Assembly: GCA_004556545.1 (NCBI GenBank)
Contig: SFGO01000112.1
Coordinates: 1-7,407 of the forward strand
Length of the DNA stretch: 7,407 bases
Reading direction: 5' to 3'
DNA from: Clostridiales bacterium
GTDB lineage: Bacteria; Bacillota; Clostridia; Christensenellales; Aristaeellaceae
Position numbers and translations under genes: made by a program. Below, in pieces: positions 7,119 to 7,407 of this stretch. Each line of letters begins with the position of its first letter. Position 1 is the first letter of the stretch. The notes beneath the pieces are model-generated. The model saw only the letters and a program-made list of their open reading frames with translations, did not search any database and was not told the origin of the DNA.

Positions 7119-7153
7119 AGGCCAGCATGGCTTTGAAACCACGCTGGCCTTTT
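7119..7153 (+). terminator. Palindromic terminator, repeat copy 2
   Basis: AGGCCAGCATGG (7119-7130) pairs with CCACGCTGGCCT (7139-7150) over 12 positions with one A-C mismatch. The loop is CTTTGAAA and a short T-run (7150-7153) follows. It would end the yajC/TIGR04086 transcript, about 180 bases after the last stop codon. Stem and loop closely match the minus-strand reading of the palindrome at 3745-3780, so the two are copies of one element. Confidence 0.75.
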
Positions 7154-7184
7154 GCGCTGCAAAAATGAATAAGCCGCACCAAAA

Positions 7185-7229
7185 CATCCCAACCTGCAAG
7201 GGCTGCGTATGCCCACCGCCGACTGCGGG
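7185..7229 (+). repeat. Degenerate direct repeat R2, copy 1
   Basis: Matches 7284-7328 at 38 of 45 positions by eye, sharing CAACCTGCAAGGG, TTGCC/ATGCC, CCGCC and ACTGCGGG. A weaker match extends about 14 bases upstream, and GCCCATTT occurs downstream in both copies (7242 and 7368). The unit is therefore probably 80-100 bases. Confidence 0.75.
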
Positions 7230-7283
7230 AAAAGAACATCAGCCCATTTATCCACGCCGCAAAACCTTCCGGCCACAACGAAG

Positions 7284-7328
7284 CATCTCAACCTGCAAGG
7301 GGTGCGCTTGCCAGCCGCCAACTGCGGG
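7284..7328 (+). repeat. Degenerate direct repeat R2, copy 2
   Basis: Second copy, starting 99 bases after the first. The sequence after it differs from copy 1 by an insertion of about 27 bases before the shared GCCCATTT block. The array may continue past the window edge. Confidence 0.75.
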
Positions 7329-7407
7329 GGAGCAGAGCGGCGATAGGCAGCGGAGGGAAAAAGGCCCGCCCATTTTGACGGCGGAAAAAGGCGAGCTCCG
7401 AGCGCGC

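Larger units (their letters stand above)
6942..7407. other. Repeat-rich intergenic region, no gene recognised
   Basis: This 466-base stretch has no protein I recognise on either strand. It holds two hairpins next to the preceding gene and a 32-base direct repeat pair (7012, 7081). A palindromic terminator (7119-7153) and a pair of degenerate direct repeats of about 45 bases (7185, 7284) follow. The last pair continues toward the right edge with shared GCCCATTT and CGGCGGAAAA-like blocks. The composition suggests non-coding repeat decay or a dispersed intergenic repeat family. The region is cut by the window end. Confidence 0.7.

Noticed and set aside
7012..7328. CRISPR array
   Set aside because: The repeats are degenerate, belong to two different families, occur only twice each and lack uniform spacers.

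Overview
The window looks like chromosomal DNA of a GC-rich member of the Clostridia (Firmicutes/Bacillota), possibly of the Oscillospirales or Christensenellales type. The evidence is a perfect CIRCE (HrcA) operator before groES-groEL, an rplU-prp-rpmA operon whose L27 carries the Firmicutes-type N-terminal extension cleaved by Prp, and a yajC gene followed by a TIGR04086-type membrane protein. The assignment comes from gene content and order, not from a database search. Almost all of it is core housekeeping DNA. I see no mobile element, CRISPR array, tRNA or rRNA.

Layout. 1-202 holds no recognisable gene. 203-1273 (minus) is mutY, the A/G-specific adenine glycosylase, starting at TTG. 1305-1555 is the mutY/groES divergent region, with an unusually A-rich, probably curved stretch. 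1556-1582 is CIRCE, followed by groES (1621-1905) and groEL (1989-3617), which end at a strong intrinsic terminator. 3745-3780 is a second, bidirectional terminator that separates groEL from the convergent rplU-prp-rpmA operon (4727 down to 3800). That operon has a clear promoter and an 80-base leader that may be the L21 autoregulatory leader. The divergent partner at 4989-5959 is a secreted metallo-beta-lactamase-fold hydrolase gene broken by an in-frame TAG and a one-base deletion. 6062-6442 is yajC and 6519-6941 a four-helix membrane protein. Between those two lies a terminator-like hairpin whose 3' arm is the ribosome binding site of the second gene. 6942-7407 is non-coding as far as I can see and full of degenerate repeats.

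How the genes work together. GroES and GroEL form the stress-inducible folding chamber. L21 and L27 are 50S ribosomal proteins, and Prp, encoded between them, trims L27. YajC is the accessory subunit of the Sec translocase. MutY removes adenine opposite 8-oxoguanine.

I found no convincing new multi-gene system. The points most worth a second look are the hairpin that combines terminator and ribosome binding site at 6468-6516, the pair of near-identical palindromic terminators 3.4 kb apart, the repeat-filled right end, and the doubly broken hydrolase gene.
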